Positions 19,447-30,971 of a DNA stretch of 64,000 nucleotides are shown here, in pieces (within the stretch, counting starts at the first letter, position 1; each line of letters opens with the position of its first letter). The position numbers and the translations under genes were made by a program. This DNA is from Linanthus parryae. Its lineage: Eukaryota; Streptophyta; Magnoliopsida; Ericales; Polemoniaceae. The stretch is from NCBI GenBank assembly GCA_023055425.1, contig JALGPY010000002.1, forward strand, positions 122,338,088-122,402,087, in the 5' to 3' direction. A model generated the notes under the pieces. That model had not been told where the DNA came from. It searched no databases and worked only from the letters and a program-made list of their open reading frames with translations.

Positions 19447-21580
19447 CACCATGCCTACTCATATAAAATAAAATCATTTCTTATGTAGATATTACACCCA
19501 ACACATACATACCCCCATCACTAATACTCTCTTCGATCACTCTCACCCTCACTCTATCTCAAACTCTTTCATCTGTTTATATTCCCTTCTCCTCAAGAAC
19601 ACTCAAATACTCTCTCATCTCTCTCCAAAAGCTCCATTCCCCCGTTTTGGAGGTAGTTCATCACAAAACATCATCAAAATTCCTTTCTTGTCTTTAAATC
19701 ATGAAAAACTTGAGACCAAGCCATCTTTATCATTTGGGGAGTCCTTTCCTTCATCTTCCTCAAAAATTTAAGCTCTATAGGCTCTAATGTAAGCATCAAA
19801 CTCTATTTTTTCCGTCTATTATAATCATCATATTGATAGTTCATGTTCTTGGTGGGAAATTGGTTTTCTTGTGTTGCATGTGTTGTTTGACCTTTGATTT
19901 GTAACTTTTAAAATTACTTATCTTCATCTCTAAACTTGATTCTTCATTTCTATGGTTATATCATGTGTTAGAAATCAAAACTTAGTTTTTTTCATGAAAT
20001 TCACACTAGAACCCACTTGCACTTTGTGAATTTCTTGTCAGTTGCACTTAAATATCAAGAATATTTTGTTAAGTTGTGTCAAGAGCATGTAAAAATCTTA
20101 TTTCATGCTTCTAATTATGTTGTTTGGGTGAAAATCAAGTCATCTTAGATTGCATGTACCATTAGAAACAAACTTTTTGAGTTTAAAAAAAATTACATGT
20201 GATTACAATATGGACAGTTAGTGAAAATGGTAGATTATCTCCAAATTTCATTTCTGTGAAATTTTGAACTCTTGCATATCCTGAAACTAGACTCAAAGGG
20301 GGTCATTTAAGAGAAAAATCAACCTAATAGCCTTTCTTGTTAGGCAGATTACCTCATTCTATGTTGCTTTTTTCTTGAAAATCTGTTTCTGGACAAGTCT
20401 TGCCATTTATGTCAAAACATCACTTTTTAGGGAACAAGTGCATCTCATCTTTCTTTTTATTAAAGCAGACACATAGGGGATTATTTCTGGAGAACATGGG
20501 CATTTTTCCTATTCTCCAAGTACTAGTAATTGTCTTTCAAAGTGAATCTTTCTGCCAAACTTGTCTCTGCACATCATTTTTTGTTTATTTTGTAACTTAA
20601 GTTTTATAATTGCTATGCATTATTGACTTGATGTCTCTGAAATTAGACACATGTAGGTTCATCATAAATTTATTTCATGAGTTTTGGAGATGTTTGATGT
20701 GATAAATAGGGCTCTAAAGTCAGAGCTACAATTCTGTCCATAATTGTACTTTCGTACATTTTATAAAACTTGAGTTTTGAATTTCTAAGTGTTATGTTGG
20801 ATTTATTTTGATGAGTGAACATCATTATATGTGAATTATTTACATATAGGACTATGTGGAATGTGGGGTTGCATTGGATTATGGATGTGCAAATTGGTCG
20901 TAAAGAGTACGTTAAACGTGTGATTGTAGACATCAGTCTCGTAGGAGAGAGTGCTTGTAGTTGGAGTGCTAAACTAACTTTCTTGATTTTGGTTGTGCTT
21001 CATCTCAGTGGTAAATACATATGTGCGGCCATTACTTATCAAAAATGTGCGTATGTGTGTGATGTTTCAAATCAATTCTTTGTTATATGGAAGACTATGA
21101 GAGTGCATTTTTTGTACTCGAAAGTTGTTAAAATATTTTATTCACATCCTTTGAGAACTCTCGAAAATTACTTGTGAAGTATTGATTACGATAAAGAGAA
21201 TAAATAAGACAATTCTTATCGATTTAGCACGTTGTACAAAGTTGTGTTTATTTATGGCTCCGACCGGAGGCACCAAGCGATCCTCCCATTACTTTTGGTT
21301 ACAGTCAGTGAAGCAATGCTTTGTATTATAGGATAGAAATTTAACGTTCACAAATCCACCCCCGACAAGCCAATATGTACCAAGGTATTGCGGCCAAGGG
21401 GTTTGTAGAGCTATAGAGTGATACTTATACTTGTAAGGGTCACTGCGGTATAGTGGTGTCGACACTTGAGGCCTTTTAGCTAGGAATTATGAGCGGGGAT
21501 TGACGTATGAGCTCCCTTAACGATCAAGTGAAATATGGTTTGATAGAACCTAGAAGGAACCCTTTATGATTATGAAGGGG

Positions 21581-22140
21581 TGTACATTAGGTAGAATTAT
21601 AGAACCAATACTCTAGAATGGGGGGGGGGGTTGAATAGAGTATGCCAACTTTTGCTAAACTTGCAAGAAGAGTGGTTTCAAAAAGAGTTATAATGAGTGA
21701 AGAGTATTTCAAGGCTTTGAAATGAGTTTCAACCCTTGGAATGAAAATAGTTGAAGTAAAAAAGGACAAGTCTATTTCAAGGCCTTGAAATGAGTTTTAA
21801 ACCCTTGAAATGAAACTGTTTTGAATGCTGCAAAAGAACTAAGTATAGAATTGAAAAGTAAATGCAAGAGACAAAAGATATATAGAGTTCAGTCCACTTG
21901 GACCTACGTCTCTACTTCAGGAATATTCTCCATGCAGGATTTTCAACTCAATTCTTATTAATCAAAAGCTAAGCCCTAGATCTCAAGCACAGAGAGATGC
22001 CTTACTCTATTACAACTTGTGGTTCTCACTAACCTATCTAGTACCTACTCTAGCTAACTGGTTAACTAATAATTCTCTATTATTCACTTTGAACAATTCA
22101 CGAGAATAAGAACTCCTCCTATGTAGCCCGATGAACTCCA
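21581..22140 (+). mobile_element. Sirevirus 5' LTR, first part
   Basis: It starts near TGTACATTAGG, contains an 11-G run followed by TTGAATAGAGT (21620-21641), and shows GAGTTCAGTCCACTTGGACC with TACGTCTCTACTTCAGGA, a layout common in plant Sirevirus LTRs. It holds the palindromic words TTTCAAGGCTTTGAAA (21707-21722) and TTTCAAGGCCTTGAAA (21775-21790) that recur in the coding part of the same element further right. The LTR is broken near 22140 by a block of LINE and element A sequence and resumes at 28760. The exact start (21573 or 21581) and exact break are uncertain. Confidence 0.65.
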
Positions 22141-24240
22141 CTGTTCTTGTTCGTGTCTGATCCGATCTTGTTCATGTTTCCCCATCACTTATCCGATCCT
22201 TGTTCACGAGTGGACTACGGTCATCCTGATTGTTTTCTCTCTCATTTATACGTAGATCTTTGAGATTCTCACATTTTAGGGTTTTGGTTCTTAGTCGGTT
22301 GTTTGTGGATCTGACTATGAGGAACCAGAGGATCGGTACCCCGCACCCTGTGAAGAGCGCCGATATGAAGTTGAAGGGTATCGCCGCCGACCCACCGGAT
22401 GTTGTTTCCGATGACCTAAAAGCTCCAGTTCCCGAGAAGTTTGTTCACCCCATCTTCTTACCTACCAAGGTCCTGTATGTTCGAACCAAGGAAGGACAAC
22501 CGTCGTCCGAGGTTGGATCTAGACAGGGAGCATTGGTTGCTGATGAGAATGAATTCCCGCCATTGTCTGAAGGAACTGTTAACCACCCAACCGTTCATCC
22601 TTTATGGGTAAGACCTTTGAGTCGGTTTGACACGAAATTCAAACTGGATTTCAACCCTAAAGCTATCTTAGTTGATGGGAAGCTTCAGATACTAGACGAA
22701 ATTGCTGATTTAGGTCGTGCTAACTGGGAATCCTGTTTGATTGGATTTACTCTAGGTAAGAACCTCCCTTTTCTTTTCGTTAAGAATTCAGTTTACAAGT
22801 TATGGGGGAAATCTGGGTTGAAACACGTCTCTGCAAACTCGAATGGGGTATTTGTATTCCGTTTTGATAACAAGCAGGAGAGTGAAGCTGTTATGGAGAG
22901 GGGCCCTTGGCATATTGGTGGAAGGTTGCTGATGGTTAAGCCATGGGAGCCCATGATGGATCTCAAGAAGACAAATGCAGCTAGAGTCCCTGTTTGGGCA
23001 AATATTTACAATCTACCAACTGATTTCTGGACCAAAGATGGGATTGAATATGTATGCAGTGCAGTTGGGAAACCAGTCGGTGTTGACAAGCTTACTCTTG
23101 ACCATACAAGGTATCATTTGCTAGAGCATGTATTGAACTTGAAGCAACACAAATGCCTCCAAAGATTTTTATTGTTTCCTCTAAAGGTGTGGAGGTGGAG
23201 ATTGAATTTGAATACCCTTGGTTCCCTCCAATTTGCCTTTCTTGTGGTCTGTTTGGCCATATGTGCCCACCCCCTGTTCCTAAGCCTCATACCTTGAATA
23301 ACATATGGAAGCCTAAAACTGCACAAGCAAATTCAGTCAGTATTGATCTTACTGAACGCTTGAAAAATGTCTCAGTCTCTAACTTTGATATTTTACAGAA
23401 ACTTGGAGAAGATGAAGCACCAAGCAGAGCTTCACTTGCAGTTGCAGCTAGTGAATGTAGTGATGAATCTGAAGAAGCTGAAGTTGTTTATAATGAATTT
23501 GACTACAGTCAAATGGAGGAAGCCCTTAAGCTTATGCACCTGCCATTAGTGACCACTTATTGGAGTTAGCTACGTTCAGAACAGAGGAAACAATAGCAGC
23601 TTTATCTAATGAAGTGATTATTGATGTTGTTGAAGTGGGTGAAGTTGAAGCCCAGCTGACCATCTGCCCACAAGATGATGTTAAAGTCTCTGTCTCTTCC
23701 CCTTCACATGTTGTTCCAGCTCTAGGAGGGGACAATACAAAGGAATGGACAACAGTAGTTCACAAGAAATTCAAGAGATCTATAAGAGTTGCTGGACAAA
23801 GGAGGTCTCTGCCTAAGTCAAGGCAGAGAAGTGGCAAGTGATCCCCCCCACCTTATCCATGGATCTTTGTTCATGGAATACCAGGGGCTTAAATGACCCT
23901 ATAAGGCAACATGATACTAGGAAGTTACAGATAAAAGAAAAATTCTCTTTTATTGGCCTTTTGGAAACAAAAGTGAAGAAGGTTAATGCTTTCTCAGTTA
24001 GAAGAAACATTTTGCAGAGATGGAGTTTTGAAGACAATTATGATCACTCTGATGTGGGAAGAATTTGGGTTGCTTGGGACTCTTCAGACCAGTTTGTACA
24101 TTGTAGAGTCATCATAATACTAACTATTTTCACACTGCATGTTAAGGTCCTTAAAGATATTGATCAAGTCTTGAGGCAGTTTCTATGGTCTGGAGCTGAG
24201 ATGAAATCAACAGGTGCAAAGATTGCTTGGACACAGTTTG
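22140..24240 (+). mobile_element. LINE E, rearranged L1-type LINE (family I) with internal deletion
   Basis: It has part of a 5' UTR, a complete but frameshifted ORF1 and the start of ORF2. ORF2 then jumps from the endonuclease region straight to the region after the RT and ends without 3' UTR or polyA at about 24240, where element A internal sequence starts. TTTGT and CGAG words shared by both partners at the junction suggest microhomology-mediated joining. The 5' boundary is approximate. Confidence 0.8.
22317..23841 (+). pseudogene. LINE E ORF1 protein, two frameshifts
   Basis: ATG at 22317 (MRNQRIGTPHP) aligns with the start of LINE D ORF1. The first frame carries KFKLDFNPKA, CLIGFTLGKNLPFLFVKNSVYKLWGK, ERGPWHIGGR and NLPTDFW (DUF4283). 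Near 23108 the frame shifts, and VSFARACIELEATQMPPK reads in the new frame, followed by the knuckle CLSCGLFGHMC. Near 23555 it shifts again to the last 90 residues, which end SRQRSGK at 23841 like the other family I proteins. It is inactive, with the same domain order as LINE D. Confidence 0.9.
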
Positions 24241-24314
24241 TACTCCACGAGGGAGTAACGACGTTAGGAATTAGAAGACCCCAAGACCATTCTTTTCTAA
24301 CCTACGAGAAATGA
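23859..24314 (+). pseudogene. LINE E ORF2 remnant: endonuclease start fused to post-RT segment
   Basis: It opens MDLCSWNTRGLND with ETKVKKVNA, typical for the N-terminus. After SSDQFVHCRV (about 24104) the sequence jumps to VLKDIDQVLRQFLWSGAEMK, which in LINE C lies some 700 residues later. The frame stays open across the junction, so a deletion of roughly 2.2 kb removed most of the endonuclease and the whole RT. From 24240 on the frame runs into element A sequence and stops at 24314, so the last residues are not LINE-derived. It cannot be functional. Confidence 0.88.
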
Positions 24315-24957
24315 ATATTGAGATAATACTTTGTTTTGTATAATTTTGTGTTAATTTGACATCGTCATTTCCAAAATTAGAAAATTTTGACAATTAACAA
24401 TTTTTCTTTTAAAAAATGGGTTTCTAAAAATTGTTGGTGTTTCGTGCTACCAAATTCCAAGTACTACGGAGCACTTTATTTACCAGTCCGCTGGCGTGAC
24501 TCTTAGTACTACAGTATTATACTTTGTAGCTGCTGTGTAGACTAAGTTGGGACATTTGAAACACATTCGAGTGGGATGGAGAGGTACGTAGTGTGATGAC
24601 ATATAGTGCTATCTCCCCCCTCGTATGCGTGGAACACTTGTGGTGATTGGTTTATCTAATCTTGTAAAGGTAAGACATCATTTTTCATGCGGATGAGCCA
24701 AGCAAATTGACGCGTTAGTTTCGATCAAATTTTGCATTTTGGCCTAAATTAAAAAAAAATTTTGGTGGTGACCCTTTTACTTGAGCTTATTGTATATGAA
24801 TCTCTAATGTGATACGAGAGAAAAGAGACGTACACGGCCGATAGCGTGTTTTCAGTTGATATAAGTGTCTCATGTGCATTATCATTACATACAAGTATCA
24901 TGTGCATTAGTCGCATTATCTTCAAGTATGTTCGTAGTTGCACTCAAAAAAACTCTT
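24241..24957 (+). other. element A internal region fragment, second copy
   Basis: It matches 7405-7530 and then 12470-13061 without the LINE C interruption, and so shows the empty site. No coding frame. It leads into a hairpin, polypurine tract and LTR in the same order as at 13062-13101. Confidence 0.7.
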
Positions 24958-24991
24958 AAGCTTCGGGTACGAAGCTTCGTTTGAAGAAGGA
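24958..24991 (+). other. hairpin and polypurine tract, second copy
   Basis: AAGCTTC-GGGTAC-GAAGCTT at 24958-24977 and GAAGAAGGA at 24983-24991, immediately before the LTR start TGTAATAAACC at 24997. The loop differs from the first copy while the stem is unchanged. Confidence 0.7.
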
Positions 24992-25328
24992 TATAATGTA
25001 ATAAACCGTATTTAAGTTAGGGGTTATTTGGTCATTTCGAAAATATATTTGAAATTTCAAGAAATTTAATTTCAGACTTATTAATGACTTTTCTTGATTT
25101 TAAAGTATGAGTGTGTCACTTGAAATCTATGATGATATATATTTTTACTTTGAGGTTATTTTGTAGTTTTTGAAACTTGAATAATATTATATGAAACTTA
25201 TTTTTTATATTTGGGAGATTGTTTTAGTTTTCTGAAAGTGGATTTTTACATTTATATACAATGTGGTTTATTTGAAATTATTTTGAAATTTTCCAATTTA
25301 TGAAAATTAACTTTTATGTGTTACTATT

Positions 25329-26750
25329 TGTTGGAATAGATGCCCCAGAGGCAATCTAGTTTAGTATGAATTATTTGTGGCTAGAAATTCATTTATTATT
25401 TATTGGATATGTAATATAATGAAGTCCTTAGATTTACAATTGTGTTGTTTATCTTAAATATTCCTAGTCAAGTATAATGATTAATGGGACAATCATCTAT
25501 AGACTAGTATGGGGTTGGATTGATATGGATATATCACGATCCAACACATAGGTGTGCATTACGGAATGTTGCACTGGATTGACCCATCTCCGAGAAGGCT
25601 ACATACACGTTATGTTGATTCACAAGCGCTTCTCGCGGTACAATGGTATTGTCATCCTTAGACTTGAAGTCACTAGATATTCTAGTTGTGGATTATTGTG
25701 ATCTTGGTAGCGTTAAACGCTACACCGTAACTGGGTAGTTATAAAGGCGTGTACTGGATACAATAAGAAGCAAGCTTAGAGATCGTAGTGGACGTAGATA
25801 GGATTTGTCCCTCCCACATAACGGGAGCAAATATCCTAGGCCACTCGAGGGATAGTGCTTATAGAATGTCTGGCCAGACTCAAATAAATCAATATGGGAT
25901 ATTGATGTTATTTGCACGAATAAGGCTATTCCCATAGATCGAGAAACTATGGATTGGATATACGAGTGTGACTTGTATGTCTCGTGTCCAATCTGGATAT
26001 AGAGACAAAGGGATGAGACAATTACTTGTACAAAGGTTGTCAAGATGACTATTCTATTAGTTGGCTAGAATGGATGTTTTGCTAGAGACCGCTCCATATT
26101 AGCAAATAGTTGCTACCAACTAGATAGAACCTATGGGGTCACACGCTACATAGAGTTGAACTAGATTTGGGAATTAATTAATTGGATTAATTAATTAAAA
26201 GGATCACTTTGCAAACCCTTGCAAACTTAGTAGGGACTAATTTGCAAGGAAGGGACTAAATTGAATTCTAGTAGGACTAGAATAAGTCCTTTAGGTAGTT
26301 AACAAGGAGTTGTTGGACTATATAAAGGACCTTCCTTCCTTCCTTCCCATATAACTTATGCTCATTAGTGAACATAACAAAGAGTGGGAGAGAACAAAAG
26401 GAGAGAGAGCAAGCAACAAGGAGACCCGACCGCCCGCCGCCCCGTCCCGTCGGCCAAAGGAGGCCGAGACCCTCCTTTTGGGTCTCGTTTTGCGTGATTT
26501 CTTCTTCCTCTTCCTCTTCCGGGCTAGCACCAAGGACTTGGGAGATCTAGGATCAACTCTAGGCGTGGATCAACTATAGAGAACGTGACACAATTCGCGT
26601 TTGAAGTCATCAAGGAGAACCCAAAGGTGTGTTTATGATTTCTAACCCTTACCATCGTTATGTCTCTTGACTTGTGATCCTTGGAGGGTTTTGCATGGTT
26701 TTATGTTTGTTTATGCTTCCGTTGTGCAATCCATGAATCAAAACCCTACA
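25329..26750 (+). mobile_element. Angela/BARE-like Ty1/Copia solo LTR with 5-bp target duplication
   Basis: It starts TGTTGGAATAGATGCCCC and ends AACCCTACA, is 1,422 bp, and is flanked by CTATT on both sides (25324-25328 and 26751-26755). The other two element A LTRs show the empty site. The start resembles Angela/BARE-type LTRs (TGTTGGAA ... GCCC ... AGAGGCAAT). No primer site or internal sequence follows, so internal recombination between two LTRs has removed the body. The open frame at 26358-26579 overlaps the leader and is not a gene. Confidence 0.85.
26319..26326 (+). promoter_or_regulatory. TATA box of the solo LTR
   Basis: TATATAAA inside GGACTATATAAAGGACC, about 430 bases before the LTR end, the usual U3/R position in such LTRs. 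Confidence 0.55.
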
Positions 26751-28759
26751 CTATTTAATGGAAATTATATTCACACCTCAACATTTAGTTTTCACAAAGA
26801 AATCTCTCATTTATCAATTTTACATTTTCTACCCCAACTAGCAATTCATCTCTTGTTATATGCATCCAACTCATCCACCCTCTATCTTTGGTCAACTCTA
26901 ATAAAATTTATTGCCTATCTCTATCACTTTCATCTCCATCAACTCCATTACTTCCTATGTATTGCATTCTCATTTATATACATCCTTTCTCACCATGACT
27001 ACTCATATAAAATATAAATCATTTCTTCTGTAGATATTACACCCAATACATACATACCCCCATCACTAATACTCTCTTCCATTACTCATCACTCTCAACC
27101 TCACTCTATCGCAAACTCTTTCATTTCTTATATTCCCTTTTCCTCAAGAACACTCAAATACTCTCTCATCTCTCTCCAAAAGTTCCATTCCCGGTTTTGG
27201 AGATAGTTCATCACAAAACATCATCAAATTTCCATTTTCTTGTCTTTAAATCATGAAAAACTTTGTGACCATGGCCATATTTTTCATTTGGGGAGTCCTT
27301 TCCTTCATCTTCCTAAAAAACTCAAGCTCTTTAGGCTATATGGTATGCATCAAACTCTATTTTTTCCATCTATTATACTCATCATATTGATAGTTCATGT
27401 TCTTGGTAGAAAATTGGTTTTCTTGAGTTGCATGTGTTGTTTGACCTTTTATTTGTAACTTTTAAACTTACTTATCTTCATCTCCAAACCGATTCTTCAT
27501 TTCTATGGTTATATAATGTGTTAGACATCAAAACTTAGATTTTTTCATGAAATTCACTCTAGAACCCTCTTACACTTTGTGAATTTCTTGTTAGTTGCAC
27601 TTGAATCTCAAGAATATTTTATTAAGTTGTGTCAACAGCATGTAAAAATCTTATTTCATGCTTATAATATTGTTATTTGGGTGAAAATCAATTCTTAGAT
27701 TGCATGTACCATCAGAACCAAACTTTTTGAATTTTAGAAAAACTGCATGTGATTACAATCTAGACAGTTAGTAAAAATGGCAGATTATCTCCAAATTTTG
27801 TTTCTGTGGATTTTTAATCTTTTCCATATTCTGAAACTAGACTCAAAGAGGGTCATTTTGAGGAAAATGGCTTCATACCCTTTTTGATTAGGGAGATAAG
27901 CTCATTTTAAGTGGCATATTTTTTGATAATCTGTTTCTAGACCTGTCTTGCCATTTTTGTCAAAACATCACTTTACAGAAAACAAATTCATCTATTCTTT
28001 CTTGTGATTGAATTAGACACCTAGGGGATTAATGTTGGAGAAGATGAGGATTTTTCCTATTCTCCAAGTAGTGGCAATTTTCCTTCAAAGTTGAAACTTT
28101 CTTCCAAAAGTTGTCTCTGCACGGCATTGTTTGTTTATTTTGTAACATGAGTTTTATAATAGCTATGCATGATTTACTTGATGTATCAAAAATTAGATAC
28201 ATTTAAGTTCATCATAAATTTATTTTATGATTTTTGGAGATGTTTGATATGATAAATAGGGCTCTAAAGTCAGAGCTACAATTATGTCCATAAACCTTCA
28301 TATATTTTAGAAAACTTGAGTTTTTGAATTTCTAAGTGTTATGTTGGATTTTTTTATGGGTGGACATCATTATATGTGAATTTTTTACATATAGGACTAT
28401 GTGGCATGTAGGGTTGCATTCGACTACGGTTGTGTAAAGGTCATTACGAGTACGTTGTACGTGTGATTGTAGAATCGGCCTCGTAGGAGAGAGTGGTTGT
28501 CGTTGGAGTTCTAGACTTGCTTTCTTGCTTTTTTGGTTATGCTTCATATCAGTGGCAAGTACATATGTGCGGCCTTTGCTTATCAAAATGTCCATATGTG
28601 TGTGATTTTTCAAATGAATGCTTTGTTATATGGAACAGTATGAGAATGCATGTTTTCTACTCAGAAATTGTTATACTACTTTATTCATCTCCTTTGAGAA
28701 CTCTCGGAGATTACTTGTGAAGTATTGATTATGATAAAGAGAACAAATAAGAAAATTCT

Positions 28760-28878
28760 CCTTGATACTGAGTTCAAAGCTTTGAAATAACCTCACTTTT
28801 GGAAAAGTTTCCACACTCTATTCACTACCCCTTCTAGAGTATTTGATCATGTAACTGCTTACCTACATACAATCTTCA
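28760..28878 (+). mobile_element. Sirevirus 5' LTR, last part
   Basis: It ends CAATCTTCA two bases before the primer site, and includes TTCAAAGCTTTGAA (28773-28786), the same palindrome type as in the first LTR part. Together with 21581-22140 this gives an LTR of about 0.7 kb, possibly with loss at the break. Confidence 0.6.
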
Positions 28879-28880
28879 AT

Positions 28881-28892
28881 TGGTATCAGAGC
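28881..28892 (+). other. primer-binding site of the Sirevirus
   Basis: TGGTATCAGAGC, a perfect plant initiator-Met tRNA primer site, two bases after the LTR end. The gag ATG follows 36 bases later. Confidence 0.88.
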
Positions 28893-28927
28893 TTGTATCA
28901 CTGTACAGATCTAACAATCTTGTGATC

Positions 28928-30739
28928 ATGAGTATTGTAGGTGTTGGTGGTTTCTCACAGGGAAGAGCTGCTAACAGACCTCTCCTGTTTTGTGGAGACA
29001 ATTTTGTACACTGGAGGGCCTTGATGAAAATATTTATCATTGATTAGGACATTGAACTTTGGTCTATCATCCAGAATGAACCTTACATGTTCTACACAGA
29101 AAACGGTAGGATTAGAACTCCCAAGCCTGAAAAATCTCTCTCTACTTATAAATTAGAACAACTTTCAAAAAATTATACAGCTTTGAATCTCTTATATTGT
29201 GCTTTGAATGCAGATGAATTCAACATGATTTCTACTTGCAAGACTGCTAAGGAAATCTGGGATAAAGTTGTTGTCATCTTGAAGGAACCAGTCAAGTGAA
29301 GCGAACCAAGATCTACACATTTCTTAAACATTATGAGTTGTTCAAGATGAATGGAGATGAATCCATCAAAGACATGTTCAAGAGACTTACTAACATTGTC
29401 AACAATCTGGAGTCTTTGGGGAAATCATAGAAAGTGAGAAAGATCATGAGAAGTCTTCCCAAAGCCAAATGGGAACCAAAGAGCACAACTATTGAAGAAG
29501 ATCAAGATCTATCCTCTCTCCGACTAGATGATTTACAGGGAAAGCTACTCACACATGAGATCTCCATAAGAGAAGCTGATGGAGAACTGCTGGAGAGTGT
29601 CAAGAATCTAGCACTCAAGGCCAAAGAGAGTGAACAACCCCAAATCCTTGAAAGAGAAGAAGATTATGAAGAAGATCCATTTTCTCTCATTTCCAAACCC
29701 TTCACAAGGATTCTCAAGATGAAAAAGAAACTTGTAATTAAACACTTCAACAAATACAAATTTAGATCTCCAAAGGTAAGTCATTTTCTCATGGAAATAA
29801 ATCTAAAGTAATAAATTTCTTTACATTTTGTGATGCAGGACACTTGATCAGAGATTGTCCTCACAAGAAAAAAAATCACTTTCAAAAGAAGGAAAATGAC
29901 TTAACAAAGAAAGATACGATAGCTTCATGGAGTGACTCTGATTCTTCAAGTGATTCAGAAACTGAAGAAGAGCAAGCAAACCTTTTTATTATGGCCAAGC
30001 ATGATGAAAGCTCATAAAAGAACATTGAGGTAATGGTGAACAGTATAATGTCTAAACATGCAAATGTACTTTCTAAGATTTGAAAACAATTCTTTCAAAT
30101 AAAGAAGACTACTTAACTGAAATCAAGTCTGTAAAGGAGAAATTTCATGAGAAAGCAAAAGAGAATTTGCAATTAGTCTGTCAGAACAAGAATCTTGAAA
30201 TTTCTCAGGCAAAGACTGACAGAGATTTCAAAGCTTTGGAAACAAATTTCAAAGCCTTGAAAACTCAAGTTAAATAATTTGTAACAGAGAACTCTATTTT
30301 TAGTGACAGCTTTACTGCTCTAAGGCATTGTAATGATGAATTAGAGGAACAGAAGACTCTTCTGGCTGAGAAACTTCAAGACTCTAAGAATGTTATGACA
30401 ATACTTGCTGGCTCTGAACATAATCTCAACTTGATTCTTGGAGGAAGTTTGCATTCTGTACACAAAACTGGTATTGGATATAATCGAATTTTCCTAAAAA
30501 AGAACAATACCACCTTTTTGAAAGTAGGCAGCAGACATTCTCCAATATATTTTTACTGTGGCAAAATTGGTCATGTTAAGAGGACTTTTCCCTTCAGAAG
30601 AACTGAACCTCACATCTTGAGGAATACTTTTCCGTTCCATCTTAAGGGACAGGTGAGACAGATTTGGGTTCCTAAAGGGTCAGACCACCCAATATGGTTG
30701 ATCCTGAATATGAATCTAAACATCACACTTGGTCTAACA
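28928..30739 (+). pseudogene. Sirevirus gag, degenerate
   Basis: ATG at 28928 begins MSIVGVGGFSQGRAANRPLL and FCGDNFVHWRALM, the start of a Copia gag (UBN2-type). A TAG interrupts it after IFIID, a frameshift follows near 29285 (EGTSQVK read in the new frame), and another stop lies near 29429. The remains of a zinc knuckle are TFCDAGHLIRDC near 29826-29861, with the first cysteine lost, and a second CCHC-like remnant YCGKIGHVKRTF lies near 30556. Long charged and coiled-coil-like sequence with repeated FKAL motifs (30224-30262) lies between, as expected for the extended Sirevirus gag. It ends at QIWVPKGS, the link to protease. Confidence 0.85.
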
Positions 30740-30889
30740 GTTGGGTAAGGAAGTGAGTGGTATTGCAGGTTGTCACCAAGAGCATAGAGCAGAAGTGGAT
30801 TATGGATAGTGGTTGCTCTAGACACATGAGTGGCAAGAGTTCTTTATTCACCGAACTGAAAGAACAATCAGGAGGGACAATCACACTTT

Positions 30890-30901
30890 TTTTTGGTAAC
30901 T
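30890..30901 (-). mobile_element. ultra-short LINE-end-like insertion in Sirevirus protease
   Basis: TTTTTGGTAACT between two copies of GGGACAATCACACTTT (30874-30889, 30902-30917). Read on the minus strand it is AGTTACC plus A-run, like the LINE end AGTTTACCC-polyA. It recurs in the duplicated copy near 51309. Confidence 0.5.
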
Positions 30902-30966
30902 GGGACAATCACACTTTATGACAAAGGAAAATGCAAAATTATAGGAATTGGCAAAGTTGGTAATGG

Positions 30967-30971
30967 TTCTG
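30967..30971 (+). repeat. target-site duplication of the Tat element, left
   Basis: TTCTG directly before the LTR start TGTGTACATG; the same five bases follow the third LTR at 51999-52003. Confidence 0.8.

Larger units (their letters stand above)
13101..21572 (+). mobile_element. 3' LTR of element A, split by LINE B and cut by a Sirevirus
   Basis: It begins TTTAATACCCC directly after the polypurine tract and follows the 5' LTR (729 onward) closely. LINE B interrupts it at 13675-19431, and LTR sequence resumes at 19447. The match to the 5' LTR stops at CCTTTATGATTA (21572), where Sirevirus LTR sequence starts, so the last part of this LTR is displaced or lost. No gene lies in 19447-21572. The T-rich start (TT in place of TG) is a point change. 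Confidence 0.75.
24997..28759 (+). mobile_element. third element A LTR, truncated, carrying a solo LTR
   Basis: It begins TGTAATAAACC after a polypurine tract and follows the first two LTRs (TTAGGGGTTATTTGGTCATT and onward). It is interrupted at 25329-26750 by an unrelated solo LTR and stops matching at ATAAGAAAATTCT (28759), where the end of the Sirevirus LTR follows. Since 24241-24996 is its own internal region, this is a 3' LTR of a second, mostly deleted element A copy. The flank 26756-28759 holds no gene. Confidence 0.72.
30740..30971 (+). pseudogene. Sirevirus protease fragment (copy 1)
   Basis: WIMDSGCSRHMSGK near 30797-30836 carries the aspartic protease DSG motif of Copia elements, which cleaves the Gag-Pol polyprotein. 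The frame is then broken by a 12-base insertion flanked by a 16-bp duplication (30874-30917). The segment ends at TTCTG (30967-30971), where the Tat element LTR begins. The whole 232-bp segment is present again at 51156-51387 with a few substitutions. Confidence 0.82.

Noticed and set aside
21620..21630. Run of 11 G as a quadruplex or regulatory signal
   Set aside because: A G-run followed by TTGAATAG is a usual feature of Sirevirus LTRs, and homopolymer length is prone to sequencing error.
26358..26579. Arg/Pro-rich frames in the solo LTR
   Set aside because: They overlap the R/U5 leader after the TATA box; no homology or conserved start.
28881..28892. tRNA-like sequence TGGTATCAGAGC (also 7056)
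   Set aside because: Only the 12-base complement of a tRNA 3' end, directly after an LTR: primer-binding sites, not tRNA genes.
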